Below, piece by piece: positions 16,499-24,276 of a DNA stretch of 64,000 bases. How positions within the stretch are numbered: position 1 is the first letter of the stretch; each line of letters starts with the position of its first letter. The translations under genes and the position numbers were made by a program. The stretch is from assembly GCA_047974855.1 (NCBI GenBank), contig JBKECT010000033.1:1-64000 (forward strand). The letters are read 5' to 3'. Origin of the DNA: CAYNRG01 sp047974855. Lineage in GTDB: Bacteria; Bacillota_I; Bacilli_A; Erysipelotrichales; Erysipelotrichaceae. Below the pieces are notes generated by a model that saw nothing but the letters and a program-made list of their open reading frames with translations, was not told where the DNA came from and made no database searches.

Positions 16499-16503
16499 AA
16501 TTT

Positions 16504-16549
16504 TTCTCCTCCTGCAGACTTGCTGCTTCCTTTGGGGCAACTTGCCCCA
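16504..16549 (-). repeat. RBS cassette copy B with GGGGCAA palindrome
   Basis: The second 46-bp copy. The palindrome is at 16534-16548, and the Shine-Dalgarno end serves the 44-aa cysteine-rich gene. Confidence 0.85.
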
Positions 16550-16551
16550 AT

Positions 16552-16620
16552 AAAAAAAAAGCTACGGTTCTATTCCGTAACTTAACGCTATAATACAAAA
16601 AAGAGGAAACCCTCTTTTTT
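16552..16620 (-). terminator. two tandem terminators before the T4SS genes
   Basis: On the minus strand, AAGAGGGTTTCCTCTTTTTT (16597-16620) is followed by the hairpin GTTACGG..CCGTAGC (16561-16581) with nine Ts (16552-16560). They would end transcription of the adhesin gene, or act as attenuators for the promoter at 16629-16657. Confidence 0.8.
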
Positions 16621-16628
16621 AAGTCTTT

Positions 16629-16657
16629 ATTTAATAACGTGACCTACGTTGTGTCAA
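16629..16657 (-). promoter_or_regulatory. promoter upstream of tandem terminators
   Basis: On the minus strand, -35 TTGACA (16652-16657), a 17-bp spacer and -10 TTAAAT (16629-16634). It lies just after the adhesin stop codon and points into two terminator hairpins, so the secretion genes may be under attenuation or antitermination control. Confidence 0.55.
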
Positions 16658-16669
16658 TAGCATTTATCT

Positions 16670-19069
16670 TCATTCACCCCTCATAACAGGGATTTTAATA
16701 ATCTGGTTAATACGATAATTATTGAATATTTCAATCCCATAATCTGCTTCTGGTATGACAATACTACAACCATCGCCTTCGATAAAATACCCCCCTGGTG
16801 CTCTTGTTTCGCAAATACGATACTCGTGACCATATATAAGATCAGGACTATAGATAGTCCCTTGAGACACATATGTTTCGTAACTCTCAAATGTTGGATC
16901 TAAAACCAACTCTCCGCTTTCTTCTTCTGTAGAAACTCTTTCAACAATATATTTCCCATCAGGTAAATATTTGATAAGTTCACCGCTCTCTCCTAACGTG
17001 TATAGATAGCTTACTTCAACTTCATCCTCTGTATCAAGTGATACTCTATATTGTTCTCCAAGTTCTCCTTGAAGTATTAATGCACCAGTGATGTACTCAC
17101 CAATAAATTCAGTTGTTGGTTCTTCCCAACTCTCTAATTCATCTTCAGTAAGTTCACCCCTCATCCGCTCAACTTCATAGTCTTTATAAATTTTTTCAAT
17201 GGTAAAGGCCGCCCCTGAAAGTAAGATCGTTTGCGATTCATTTTGCTTGTACAACTTCAAAGCTAATCGTCTTCTTTTGTTTGAAAGAGTATCTGTAGAA
17301 AAACTAACCCCCTCACCTAGATCCATCGATACCACCTTACAAGCCTCTTCAGGAAGATCATAACCATCTGGTGCATTTACCTCACAGACTTCATACGTTC
17401 TGCCGTGTTTTAGTGGCATATTAGCCCATCCTACGAGCTCTTCTTCACTTAATAAGGTGAAAGTTCCAATTGGACTTTTTAGGCTGCTAGCGTCGTCTAA
17501 AACACGGTAAAAATAGCTTTGGCTTTCTCCTTCTGGGGCAACTTGCCCCAAAGCAGAAAGATCTAGCTCATTGAGAATTACTAATCCATTTTCATCAGTT
17601 TCTATTTCCATCACTTCTTCAAAATTCTCGTTTATCGAGATTTCTATTTTCCCTTGATAAGCCTGGCTATTATCAACTAAATCATACACTCTTATATATT
17701 GATTTCCTGTTATAACATCGAACTCATAGATATCTCCATCGATATCCATCAACGGAATAGTTTCTTCTTCGTCTTCCCAAAGCAAATTTCCATCTTCATC
17801 AACTGCTTGAACTTCTTCAGCTTCTGTTATATCAGTGACGCTAAATACAGCACCATCTAATAAGATTTCATTCCATTCTTCATCTATCTTAAAGTACTGA
17901 AGATCTACTTGCTGCAGATTATTCATAATAGAAATTTCTGTTGTTTCATTTAGTGCTATCTCAACTTCATAGATCCCTGGATTAATTACGTAGCCGTTCA
18001 CCGTTTCAACTTCTCTTACATAGTAAGTCCCTGCAGGTAAAGTATCCTCAATTAATATCTCTCCATCTTCATCAGTACTATATGTTCCAATAACATCATT
18101 AAATTCTTCATCGAATGCTACTTCAAATTGATGCCCTGATCCTGCCGCTAATCCATACTCATCTACTTTAATAATCTCTAGATTTCCTGTAGACATTTTA
18201 ATATTTAAAGCATAAGAACTCCGTGGGTCTGAATAACCAATTGAAGCTACCGTTTGTGCTCCAGGAAGTGTCCAGACCACCCCAATCCAACTTGGGTCAT
18301 TTGTACCAGGAGAAGAAATATCAATTTTTCCATTCTTATCAAAATTCAAATCTTCAATGATCACAGTCAAATCATTTCCATTTTTTGAACAACTAACACC
18401 ATTTGGGCACCCAACGTTATATTTATTCAAAACACCATTCGTATCGGTAATCGTTTTCCCAACTTGAAATTCCAATTCTAAAGTTTGGTTGTGAAAACTT
18501 GGTGGTGTACCAAAACTATTGATATTTGCCTCTATTTGATTAATCTGACTATCCACATTTACATTTGGAGTAATCCAATATCCTAATTCTCTCCAAATTA
18601 AGATTTGAGAAGCAATATAGTAATCGTCACTTCCATATTGTTGATATCCAAAACGAACCACTTTCCATATTCGCCACTGTGTTTCCCAACCTAAATAATT
18701 CCAATCATTTGATTGATTATATTCCATACCAAGCCCAGCTGCTACAGTAGGGTCTAAACAAAAAACAACTTGACCATCTATAGACATCATTGACAACCAA
18801 TGTACTCCATTGTCATATTCAGCAAGTTTCTTCACTCTTACAAGTTGCGATCTAGTCTTATCACTTACTTCACCATTATAATAAGCTTGAAATTCTTCAA
18901 CACTCATTAACTCTTGTGGTTCACTCCAGTAATCAAAATAATCTTCATTCTCTTCAATTAATTGACTCCCTTCTTCATTTTCTATTTCTTCAGCAATTAC
19001 TGTTGAAATCATTGATAAAACCATACAAAAAGCCAGTAGAATTCTACTAGCACTTATTTTTTTATTCAT
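16670..19069 (-). CDS. thioester-domain surface adhesin with SpaA/Cna-B repeats, no sortase tail
   Basis: A 799-aa exported protein: signal peptide 1-26 (ending VIAEE), then a thioester-type domain (about 65-280; VVFCLDP near 107 supplies the cysteine of an internal Cys-Gln bond), followed by SpaA/Cna-B-like domains (NLEIIKVDEYGLAAGSGHQF; ALKLYKQNESQTILLSGAAF). Such proteins attach covalently to host surfaces or cells. The end reads INQIIKIPVMRGE and stops. The usual IPxTG motif, hydrophobic helix and positive tail are missing; IPV may be a remnant. None of the three frames downstream restores a tail. One copy of the GGGGCAA palindrome codes LGQVAPE at 17535-17549. Confidence 0.8.
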   Translation of the reverse strand: MNKKISASRILLAFCMVLSMISTVIAEEIENEEGSQLIEENEDYFDYWSEPQELMSVEEFQAYYNGEVSDKTRSQLVRVKKLAEYDNGVHWLSMMSIDGQVVFCLDPTVAAGLGMEYNQSNDWNYLGWETQWRIWKVVRFGYQQYGSDDYYIASQILIWRELGYWITPNVNVDSQINQIEANINSFGTPPSFHNQTLELEFQVGKTITDTNGVLNKYNVGCPNGVSCSKNGNDLTVIIEDLNFDKNGKIDISSPGTNDPSWIGVVWTLPGAQTVASIGYSDPRSSYALNIKMSTGNLEIIKVDEYGLAAGSGHQFEVAFDEEFNDVIGTYSTDEDGEILIEDTLPAGTYYVREVETVNGYVINPGIYEVEIALNETTEISIMNNLQQVDLQYFKIDEEWNEILLDGAVFSVTDITEAEEVQAVDEDGNLLWEDEEETIPLMDIDGDIYEFDVITGNQYIRVYDLVDNSQAYQGKIEISINENFEEVMEIETDENGLVILNELDLSALGQVAPEGESQSYFYRVLDDASSLKSPIGTFTLLSEEELVGWANMPLKHGRTYEVCEVNAPDGYDLPEEACKVVSMDLGEGVSFSTDTLSNKRRRLALKLYKQNESQTILLSGAAFTIEKIYKDYEVERMRGELTEDELESWEEPTTEFIGEYITGALILQGELGEQYRVSLDTEDEVEVSYLYTLGESGELIKYLPDGKYIVERVSTEEESGELVLDPTFESYETYVSQGTIYSPDLIYGHEYRICETRAPGGYFIEGDGCSIVIPEADYGIEIFNNYRINQIIKIPVMRGE

Positions 19070-19084
19070 TTAATTTTCCTCTTT

Positions 19085-19954
19085 TCATTCATAGTGTAAT
19101 ATTAAATCATGACCTCCTGGTAGTCCCATATTATTGCTGATTCCAGAACAACTATATCCAACAGCGTGATTTGAATTTAATAATTCATTACCTTTATTTG
19201 TGCAAATATCTCCACTTCCTTCTCCTAAAAAACGCTCATACACTTCATTACCTTTAGGTCTTATAATAGCATCACATGGTAAGTTCTTGTCATAAACAGC
19301 GTTCGGACAAGCATAAGCAGTTTCACTTCCTGAAGATCCACCTTCTGGGGCAACTTGCCACGAAGAGCCTGAGTTATTAGACCCTGTGCTTCCACTTCCT
19401 GAATTTCCAACATTTGGATTGGCGACCGTTACAAACGTAAAGTCATAAAACGCCTCATATCCATTCTCATCCACTACATAATACTGAAGTGGATATCTTC
19501 CAACTTTCTTACTATTCCAATCACCTAAAACTTCTACTTCTAATTCATTTCCTAAATAATCAGTTGCGGTAATTTTTTCAAAGCTATAACTCGTTCCTGC
19601 AATTACTGTAAACTCTTGCGCAGCACCATTTATTGTAGGATTCATATTAACTACATTAACTTTTACTAATCTTTCAATCTTGTCATCTTCATAAGTAACA
19701 GTCCATATCGCATCGATAGTTCCTTCTACACTTGTATCAATATCTGGATAATGCAACTCTCCATTAAACGATCCTATAATACTGTGCGGATCGAAATCTT
19801 GTCCTAGTGCTATCGTTATCTCCTCAGATACCAATTCGAGCTCTAAATTAAATTCTACAACAACTGGTGTAGGTGTTTGTTCAGTCTCAGTTGTACCTGA
19901 TGAGCAACCTACAAGTACTAACACCATAAAACTTACTGTAAATTTTTTCAACAT
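19085..19954 (-). CDS. lipoprotein with Ig-like domains, 289 aa
   Basis: The lipobox VLVGCSS near residue 15 marks a lipoprotein. Two Ig-like/DUF5011-type segments (ITIALGQDFDPHSIIGSFNG, FTVIAGTSYSFEKITATDYLGNE) lead to a Gly/Ser linker (NSGSGSTGSNNSGSSWQVAPE) that contains a variant GGGGCAA palindrome. The C-terminal part has several cysteines (ACPNAVYDKNLPCD, DICTNKGN, YSCSG) and may be a small excalibur-like metal-binding or disulphide domain. The second lipoprotein at 22635 has the same plan. Likely displayed on the donor cell surface as part of the transfer element. Confidence 0.75.
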   Translation of the reverse strand: MLKKFTVSFMVLVLVGCSSGTTETEQTPTPVVVEFNLELELVSEEITIALGQDFDPHSIIGSFNGELHYPDIDTSVEGTIDAIWTVTYEDDKIERLVKVNVVNMNPTINGAAQEFTVIAGTSYSFEKITATDYLGNELEVEVLGDWNSKKVGRYPLQYYVVDENGYEAFYDFTFVTVANPNVGNSGSGSTGSNNSGSSWQVAPEGGSSGSETAYACPNAVYDKNLPCDAIIRPKGNEVYERFLGEGSGDICTNKGNELLNSNHAVGYSCSGISNNMGLPGGHDLILHYE

Positions 19955-19975
19955 AATTTTCTCCTTTCCACCCTT

Positions 19976-19990
19976 GGGGCAAATTGCCCC
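19976..19990. repeat. GGGGCAANTTGCCCC palindrome family (19 copies; this entry lists all)
   Basis: Copies start at 6904, 15985, 16534, 17535, 19347, 19976, 20183, 20721, 21111, 21694, 21856, 22858, 22927, 23558, 23714, 24303, 24454, 25109 and 25461; each is 15 bp. The copies at 19347, 22858, 23714 and 24303 carry one or two substitutions. The centre base varies. Flanks often extend the symmetry to TTGGGGCAANTTGCCCCAA. Nine copies (17535, 19347, 21694, 22858, 22927, 23558, 23714, 24303, 24454) lie in coding sequence, eight of them in the frame (G)Q(V/I/L)(A/V)P. Most others lie 15-36 nt upstream of a start codon. None was seen in the chromosomal part of the window. Confidence 0.9.
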
Positions 19991-19996
19991 AACTTC

Positions 19997-20158
19997 TTAT
20001 TCTGCCTCATCCATTAACTTCTTTAGTTCTTTCTCAATCAATTTTAAACCATCTTCTGAATCTTCCTCAAGAATTTTTTCAAGTTGAGGTAATAGTAGAA
20101 AATCTTCATCCATTCCATAAACTTCTAGCAATTCTTTTGCCTTATCTCTTAAACTCAT
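19997..20158 (-). CDS. small acidic protein, 53 aa
   Basis: MSLRDKAKELLEVYGMDEDF begins a protein that is a likely helix pair rich in Leu, Glu and Lys, ending KLMDEAE. The start follows GAAAGGAGAATAGAGCT and a GGGGCAA palindrome at the usual distance (25 nt), just like its neighbours, which supports it as a gene. No family recognised. Confidence 0.6.
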   Translation of the reverse strand: MSLRDKAKELLEVYGMDEDFLLLPQLEKILEEDSEDGLKLIEKELKKLMDEAE

Positions 20159-20217
20159 AGCTCTATTCTCCTTTCTACCCTTGGGGCAAATTGCCCCAAA
20201 TTAATATTTTGTATCCT

Positions 20218-20706
20218 CTAATTCATCTGTCCAACTTTATTCTTTAGTTCTTCATTTTCTTTCTTGAGATCAGAAATTGTCTTGCTTTGATTTTGTATTT
20301 CTGATTCCAAGTTATTAATCGCACCCAAAACCTGATCTAATTCAGATGGTTGCTGTTGTAATTCTTGAACACCATCATTCACATTTTCATCGAACTCGGA
20401 TAATGAATTTTCTTCATTAGCATACTCATTCACTCCAAATAGATTTTCTACCCATCCTTTTATGAAACCAAGAAAAAGAAATGCTCCGCCAGAGACAGCC
20501 GTAAACATCGCTAAACCTTTCAAATAGCTAAGAAATGTCTCCCAATCGAAAGATCCCCAATTCAAAATCCAATCCGCTGCAAATGTCAAAATAAAATAAC
20601 AAGCTCCTAAAGCAAATATTCCTCCACCAAAGTAAGTAAATAAATAGAGAAGCCCTAACCCAATCGATATGATACCATTTAGAACTATATAAAGAAATCT
20701 CTTCAT
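20218..20706 (-). CDS. membrane protein with C-terminal coiled coil, 162 aa
   Basis: Three hydrophobic segments (about residues 3-25, 28-45 and 62-82; for example LNGIISIGLGLLYLFTYFGG) are followed by an acidic, glutamine-rich linker and a coiled coil at the end (LGAINNLESEIQNQSKTISD, LKKENEELKNKVGQ). The start at 20706 has GGAGGAAGA upstream; a longer frame would translate the palindrome copy at 20721-20735. The coiled coil faces the cytoplasm if the first helix is a signal anchor. Function unknown; its place in the surface-protein block suggests a part of the transfer apparatus. Confidence 0.6.
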   Translation of the reverse strand: MKRFLYIVLNGIISIGLGLLYLFTYFGGGIFALGACYFILTFAADWILNWGSFDWETFLSYLKGLAMFTAVSGGAFLFLGFIKGWVENLFGVNEYANEENSLSEFDENVNDGVQELQQQPSELDQVLGAINNLESEIQNQSKTISDLKKENEELKNKVGQMN

Positions 20707-20798
20707 TCTTCCTCCTTCGCGGGGCAAGTTGCCCCAGCTCTTATTAATATTATACATTATACCTTATTTCGGATAAAATATATGTCAAAAATAATTAA

Positions 20799-21077
20799 CT
20801 ACTTCTCCAATACAAGATTTTTTTCCAAACCGTCCTTCCATGAAAAATTTAATTTTTCATTTTGTTGCAATCCACTTACTATTCCTCTAACTGCCTTCAC
20901 ACCATCTCCTATCTCATTTTTCTTTAATATGAACTCATAATGATCTTGGGTATCAATATTTTTTATATAGATTTCCACTTCTTTCACATTATCTAAAAAA
21001 TTATCGAATACATGCATAGCACTAATCCGACAATTATCTGGCATATTCTTTTCTAATCTTTCTTTAAATTTATTCAT
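20799..21077 (-). CDS. hypothetical protein, 92 aa
   Basis: Begins NKFKERLEKNMPDNCRISAM, then alternates strands and helices (EVEIYIKNIDTQDHYEFIL). Soluble, no signal peptide, no known motif. The ribosome binding site is supplied by the 46-bp cassette at 21081-21126, as for three other genes of the element. Confidence 0.55.
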   Translation of the reverse strand: MNKFKERLEKNMPDNCRISAMHVFDNFLDNVKEVEIYIKNIDTQDHYEFILKKNEIGDGVKAVRGIVSGLQQNEKLNFSWKDGLEKNLVLEK

Positions 21078-21080
21078 TTT

Positions 21081-21126
21081 TTCTCCTCCTGCAGACTTGC
21101 TGCTTCCTTTGGGGCAAATTGCCCCA
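21081..21126 (-). repeat. RBS cassette copy C with GGGGCAA palindrome
   Basis: The third 46-bp copy, palindrome at 21111-21125. It sits between the sortase stop codon (21129) and the 92-aa gene start (21077). Confidence 0.85.
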
Positions 21127-21128
21127 AA

Positions 21129-21833
21129 CTATTTTTTCTTTGCTATAACGATAAATCTTGAATTTTCTTCTGCTACATCACAAGTAACTAATGTAACTAA
21201 TTTTGATGTATCATCAACATCAGCAGCACCATATTGAATAAATGCTCTATCTAAAAATTCATTGATCATCTGTTCCATTTCTCCTGATCTAAACTCTTGT
21301 TGATAATAACCAAGCCATAAATTATTTTCCTGCGTTAAATCGACTTCTGCAATTCCTATCATTTGATATTCTACTTCACCATCTTCACTGATGATCCTAA
21401 ATGTTGAGTCACTATCTTCAACTAACTCAGCAATGAAAGAAAACATATTGTCATTCTTCGATGAAGCATGACCTTGAATAATCACATTACTAGATAATAG
21501 ATTGCTTGTTTCGTCAACAAACGGCGTGCCCATCGAATCATAATCACCATAGATATCTGTCCTAAAATATGCTTCATTATTTCCTGGATTCATAATCGGC
21601 AACTGAAGATCCTTATAAGCGAATATTGCAACAATATCCTCATTGATCCTTTGGTATTCTTCTAGGGTTTCAATAATTTCTTCATTTATCTCTGGGGCAA
21701 CTTGCCCCGAATTATAAAGTATATTTGCTCCATCTAATCCATCTGGATGCATACTGTAAGTAACGATAACCGTTACTATAACAGTTAGAAAAATAATAAC
21801 TATAAATATACCTATCACAATTTTTTTCAACAT
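21129..21833 (-). CDS. class B sortase
   Basis: An N-terminal signal anchor (about residues 4-27) is followed by the catalytic domain: histidine in VIIQGHASS (about residue 118), cysteine in LVTLVTCDVAEENSRFIVI with the arginine eight residues later. This is the H-C-R triad of sortases, and the TLVTC..ENSRF(I)V pattern fits class B. The region right after the anchor reads YNSGQVAPEINEE, encoded by a palindrome copy (21694-21708). A substrate with a sorting signal is expected on the element; the nearby adhesin lacks one. Confidence 0.88.
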   Translation of the reverse strand: MLKKIVIGIFIVIIFLTVIVTVIVTYSMHPDGLDGANILYNSGQVAPEINEEIIETLEEYQRINEDIVAIFAYKDLQLPIMNPGNNEAYFRTDIYGDYDSMGTPFVDETSNLLSSNVIIQGHASSKNDNMFSFIAELVEDSDSTFRIISEDGEVEYQMIGIAEVDLTQENNLWLGYYQQEFRSGEMEQMINEFLDRAFIQYGAADVDDTSKLVTLVTCDVAEENSRFIVIAKKK

Positions 21834-21881
21834 AACTTACTCCTTTCCACTCTTTGGGGCAAGTTGCCCCAAAGAAAAAGA

Positions 21882-22400
21882 TTATAGTTCTTCACTATAA
21901 TCTAGCTCAATCATTAAATCATTATAAATCTTCTGAACATCATTGAATATAAGCCTGCTATATCCATTAAAAACAAGCTTTTGTACTTCCTTTGCATTTT
22001 TTATGATATCTTTTTCATCAATTTTAGATACCCTGACTTCTATCTCTACATCCTTCTCCATATAAATACAATCAATATATCTACTTGTAATTGGAAACAT
22101 ATTTTGAATAAGAAAAGCTCTTTTCTGTCCTAGTACTTCACTAAATCGAATTGTATTACATTTAGGATTTTTATTCCCCTTTTGTTTTTGTCTTAAAATT
22201 TTATGCTGAACAATACTCTCATACTTTTCAACTCGTGAAGAAATTGGAACACACCAATATATATCTGAATTATTTTTATCTTGAAAAGCATAAAAACAAG
22301 GTCTCTTATTTCCATTACCTTTATTTTTCATTAGACTTCCATCCAAATCATATTTTATAAAGAACTCTTCCCTAATAAAGAAGAAAACGCCTTTATCCAT
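21882..22400 (-). CDS. type III toxin, CptN/TenpN-like
   Basis: A 172-aa protein: GVFFFIREEFFIKYDLDGSL, RPCFYAFQDKNNSDIYWCVP, ISSRVEKYESI, then FSEVLGQKRAFLIQNMFPIT. This matches my memory of CptN/TenpN-type toxins of type III toxin-antitoxin systems (K.F.F...FF, RP.Y..F.....YW..P.SSR..KY, FL.Q.MFP...). The upstream DNA fits exactly: strong promoter, two 50-nt tandem repeats, terminator, toxin. It would be an RNase neutralised by the repeat RNA. The subfamily (CptN or TenpN) is not decided. It interrupts the spacing pattern of the palindrome-led genes, so it is probably an inserted cassette. Confidence 0.75.
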   Translation of the reverse strand: MDKGVFFFIREEFFIKYDLDGSLMKNKGNGNKRPCFYAFQDKNNSDIYWCVPISSRVEKYESIVQHKILRQKQKGNKNPKCNTIRFSEVLGQKRAFLIQNMFPITSRYIDCIYMEKDVEIEVRVSKIDEKDIIKNAKEVQKLVFNGYSRLIFNDVQKIYNDLMIELDYSEEL

Positions 22401-22419
22401 TTGTAATTATCCTCCCTTA

Positions 22420-22458
22420 TAAAAAAGTAGGAGCCCCGTGTTTACCAAAGTTCCTACT
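22420..22458 (-). terminator. terminator between repeat RNA and toxin
   Basis: AGTAGGA (22426-22432) pairs with TCCTACT (22452-22458); the minus strand continues TTTTTTAT. As in other type III units it limits toxin expression relative to the RNA. Confidence 0.8.
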
Positions 22459-22461
22459 AAT

Positions 22462-22561
22462 CATTTGTACCCGATTATTTATTTTAACTCCGCTATCGGG
22501 AAGCGGAGATACATTTGTACCCGATTATTTATTTTAGCTCCGCTATCGGGAAGCGGAGATA
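22462..22561 (-). ncRNA. type III antitoxin RNA, two 50-nt tandem repeats
   Basis: Units 22462-22511 and 22512-22561 differ by one base (AACTCC versus AGCTCC). Each contains CTCCGCTATCGGGAAGCGGAG, a hairpin CTCCGCT/AGCGGAG, and CATTTGTACCCG upstream. A partial third unit (CATTTG) begins at 22562. The exact tandem repeat between a strong promoter and a terminator, before a toxin-like gene, is the type III layout. Confidence 0.8.
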
Positions 22562-22588
22562 CATTTGAGGGACTATTCCCTTACCAAA

Positions 22589-22617
22589 AGTATATGTGTA
22601 TGCCAACGATTTGTCAA
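22589..22617 (-). promoter_or_regulatory. promoter of the second antitoxin RNA
   Basis: On the minus strand, perfect -35 TTGACA (22612-22617), a 17-bp spacer and -10 TATACT (22589-22594). One of the best promoter matches in the window. Confidence 0.8.
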
Positions 22618-22634
22618 TAAAATTCATATGCAAA

Positions 22635-23534
22635 TTATTCTACAACTTCAACAACACAGCTTGCTGACTGTCCATCGTCTGTATAGTAATTAACCGTATA
22701 TCTACCTGGAACTGACAAATTCACTGCAGAATAGTCTACACTTATCGCAGCACTTGCATTCACACCACTAGAGAGTTTAAAAGAAAGATCTCCTAGCGAA
22801 CTATTTACTTTAATCGTTATATTTTTTACGCCACTTAGAAATGGACTGTTATTCTCTGGGACAACTTGCCCCGAGGATCCCGAGCTGTTAGACCCTGTAC
22901 TCCCACTTCCTGAAGAACCACTCTCTGGGGCAACTTGCCCCGAAGAGTTTGAGTTATTATTTGTTGCTGGTGTAGTGACAATTACCTCAACAATCTCTTT
23001 CTCTTTCTCAACAACTTTGATTGTAGTGCTTTTTTCAAGCTTATTTCCTGATGTGTCAAATACTTGAATAAAGATGCTATAATTTCCAACTTCTTCTAAA
23101 TTTACATCACCTAAGATCTTTATTTCGACTTCAGAAAAATTATCTTCAGCAGCTATTTCGTTAACTAAATTAAAATACAAATTTCCAACTTCTACTTTAT
23201 ACTCGCTTTTGATATCAGCATTTGGTGCTGTTGTATCCGTGATTTCAACTTCTGTATAGATCTTCTTTCCATTAACACTGTATTCAACTTCAAATACACC
23301 TAGAGCACTATATTCAGCATCTGAGCAAATTATTTTTACATCATCTAGAAGAATGTTTCTATTTTCGATTTGAGTTTCTTCAATACTAATCCCATTCACC
23401 GATTCAATAAAACCACATGCATCAATAAATGTATTAATCTCAACAACTTCTTTGAATACAACATCTACTGACGATTTTTGGCATCCTGTCAAAATAAATA
23501 AAGATACTATTAAACTCGCTATAAATTTTTTCAT
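22635..23534 (-). CDS. lipoprotein with Ig-like domains, 299 aa
   Basis: The lipobox LFILTGCQK (cysteine near residue 18) marks a lipoprotein. Ig-like/DUF5011-type units follow (ITDTTAPNADIKSEYKVEVG, LGDVNLEEVGNYSIFIQVFD), then a Ser/Gly linker with two palindrome copies (SSGQVAPESGS and SSGQVVPENNS) and a last Ig-like unit (VNLSVPGRYTVNYYTDDGQS). The plan is that of the 19085 lipoprotein, so the two are probably paralogues or a pair. Exported, anchored in the membrane; may assist mating-cell contact. Confidence 0.75.
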   Translation of the reverse strand: MKKFIASLIVSLFILTGCQKSSVDVVFKEVVEINTFIDACGFIESVNGISIEETQIENRNILLDDVKIICSDAEYSALGVFEVEYSVNGKKIYTEVEITDTTAPNADIKSEYKVEVGNLYFNLVNEIAAEDNFSEVEIKILGDVNLEEVGNYSIFIQVFDTSGNKLEKSTTIKVVEKEKEIVEVIVTTPATNNNSNSSGQVAPESGSSGSGSTGSNSSGSSGQVVPENNSPFLSGVKNITIKVNSSLGDLSFKLSSGVNASAAISVDYSAVNLSVPGRYTVNYYTDDGQSASCVVEVVE

Positions 23535-23538
23535 TTAA

Positions 23539-24276
23539 TCACCCATTTCCACTGTTTGGGGCAAGTTGCCCCAAGCGGTCAATAATATCATCAATATCTT
23601 CTTCTATTAATGTGTAATCTGCAATCTCAACATCTTCCGTTGAGATTAAAAACTTTTTGAATGCCTTTATTTTCTTTGAAAAAGTGTCTGCCGGCGATAC
23701 TTTTGTTTTTTCTGGGGCAACTTGCCCAGAAGTACTTTTATTCTCTTCCGCCAGAATATTTTTCGTTGTTCCATCACTAATACCTGTCAAAGCACAAATC
23801 CACTCTCGCTGTCTGCCAGGCGGCTTTTCGCCACGTTCTACAAGTTCTTGATATAACTGACTAGCTTCTTTAACGATTTCAAGTCTTTGCTCTGTTGTGA
23901 ATTGTCTGTATGAATTACTTCTCATAAGAGAAATTTTATCTAAAATTATATCTCCTGACAGAGCAATTTTGATCGATGGAACTTCACCATCTAGATGCCT
24001 GCCTAGAAAATAAACTTCTTTCCCCAGACTAAATAGTTGCCGTAAAGCAGCAACTCTTCGGTGACCTGTATGAATTAATACTTGCCCATCTTCTTCAGTA
24101 ATCAAAATCGGTTGCATCAAACCACCCTCAGCAATGCTCTCCGCAAGTTCATCTATATCAGTTATTTCATAGATATTTTTTTCGTTGGATTTCAAATCTT
24201 CTATACTTATGTATTTAATTTTTGCACTTGTATTTTTAAATGACTCATTATTGAGCATATCATTCAATATATTCAT
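23539..24276 (-). CDS. ParB-like partition/regulatory protein
   Basis: A ParB/Srx-fold N-terminal domain is clear: IKYISIEDLKSNEKNIYEIT, IDELAESIAEGGLMQPILIT, VLIHTGHRRVAALRQL (the GHRR CTP/nucleotide-binding box). A helix-turn-helix-type middle (YQELVERGEKPPGRQREWIC, ALTGISDGTTKNILAEE) could bind DNA. At 245 aa it is shorter than chromosomal ParB. Two palindrome copies code TSGQVAPEK (23714) and the C-terminal LGQLAPNSG (23558). Its ATG overlaps the parA stop (TAATG), so the two are coupled. With ParA it should segregate the extrachromosomal form; the nearby palindromes are candidate binding sites. Confidence 0.8.
   Translation of the reverse strand: MNILNDMLNNESFKNTSAKIKYISIEDLKSNEKNIYEITDIDELAESIAEGGLMQPILITEEDGQVLIHTGHRRVAALRQLFSLGKEVYFLGRHLDGEVPSIKIALSGDIILDKISLMRSNSYRQFTTEQRLEIVKEASQLYQELVERGEKPPGRQREWICALTGISDGTTKNILAEENKSTSGQVAPEKTKVSPADTFSKKIKAFKKFLISTEDVEIADYTLIEEDIDDIIDRLGQLAPNSGNG

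Noticed and set aside
22462..22561. Possible CRISPR array
   Set aside because: Only two directly joined repeats without variable spacers and without cas genes; the type III antitoxin layout explains it.
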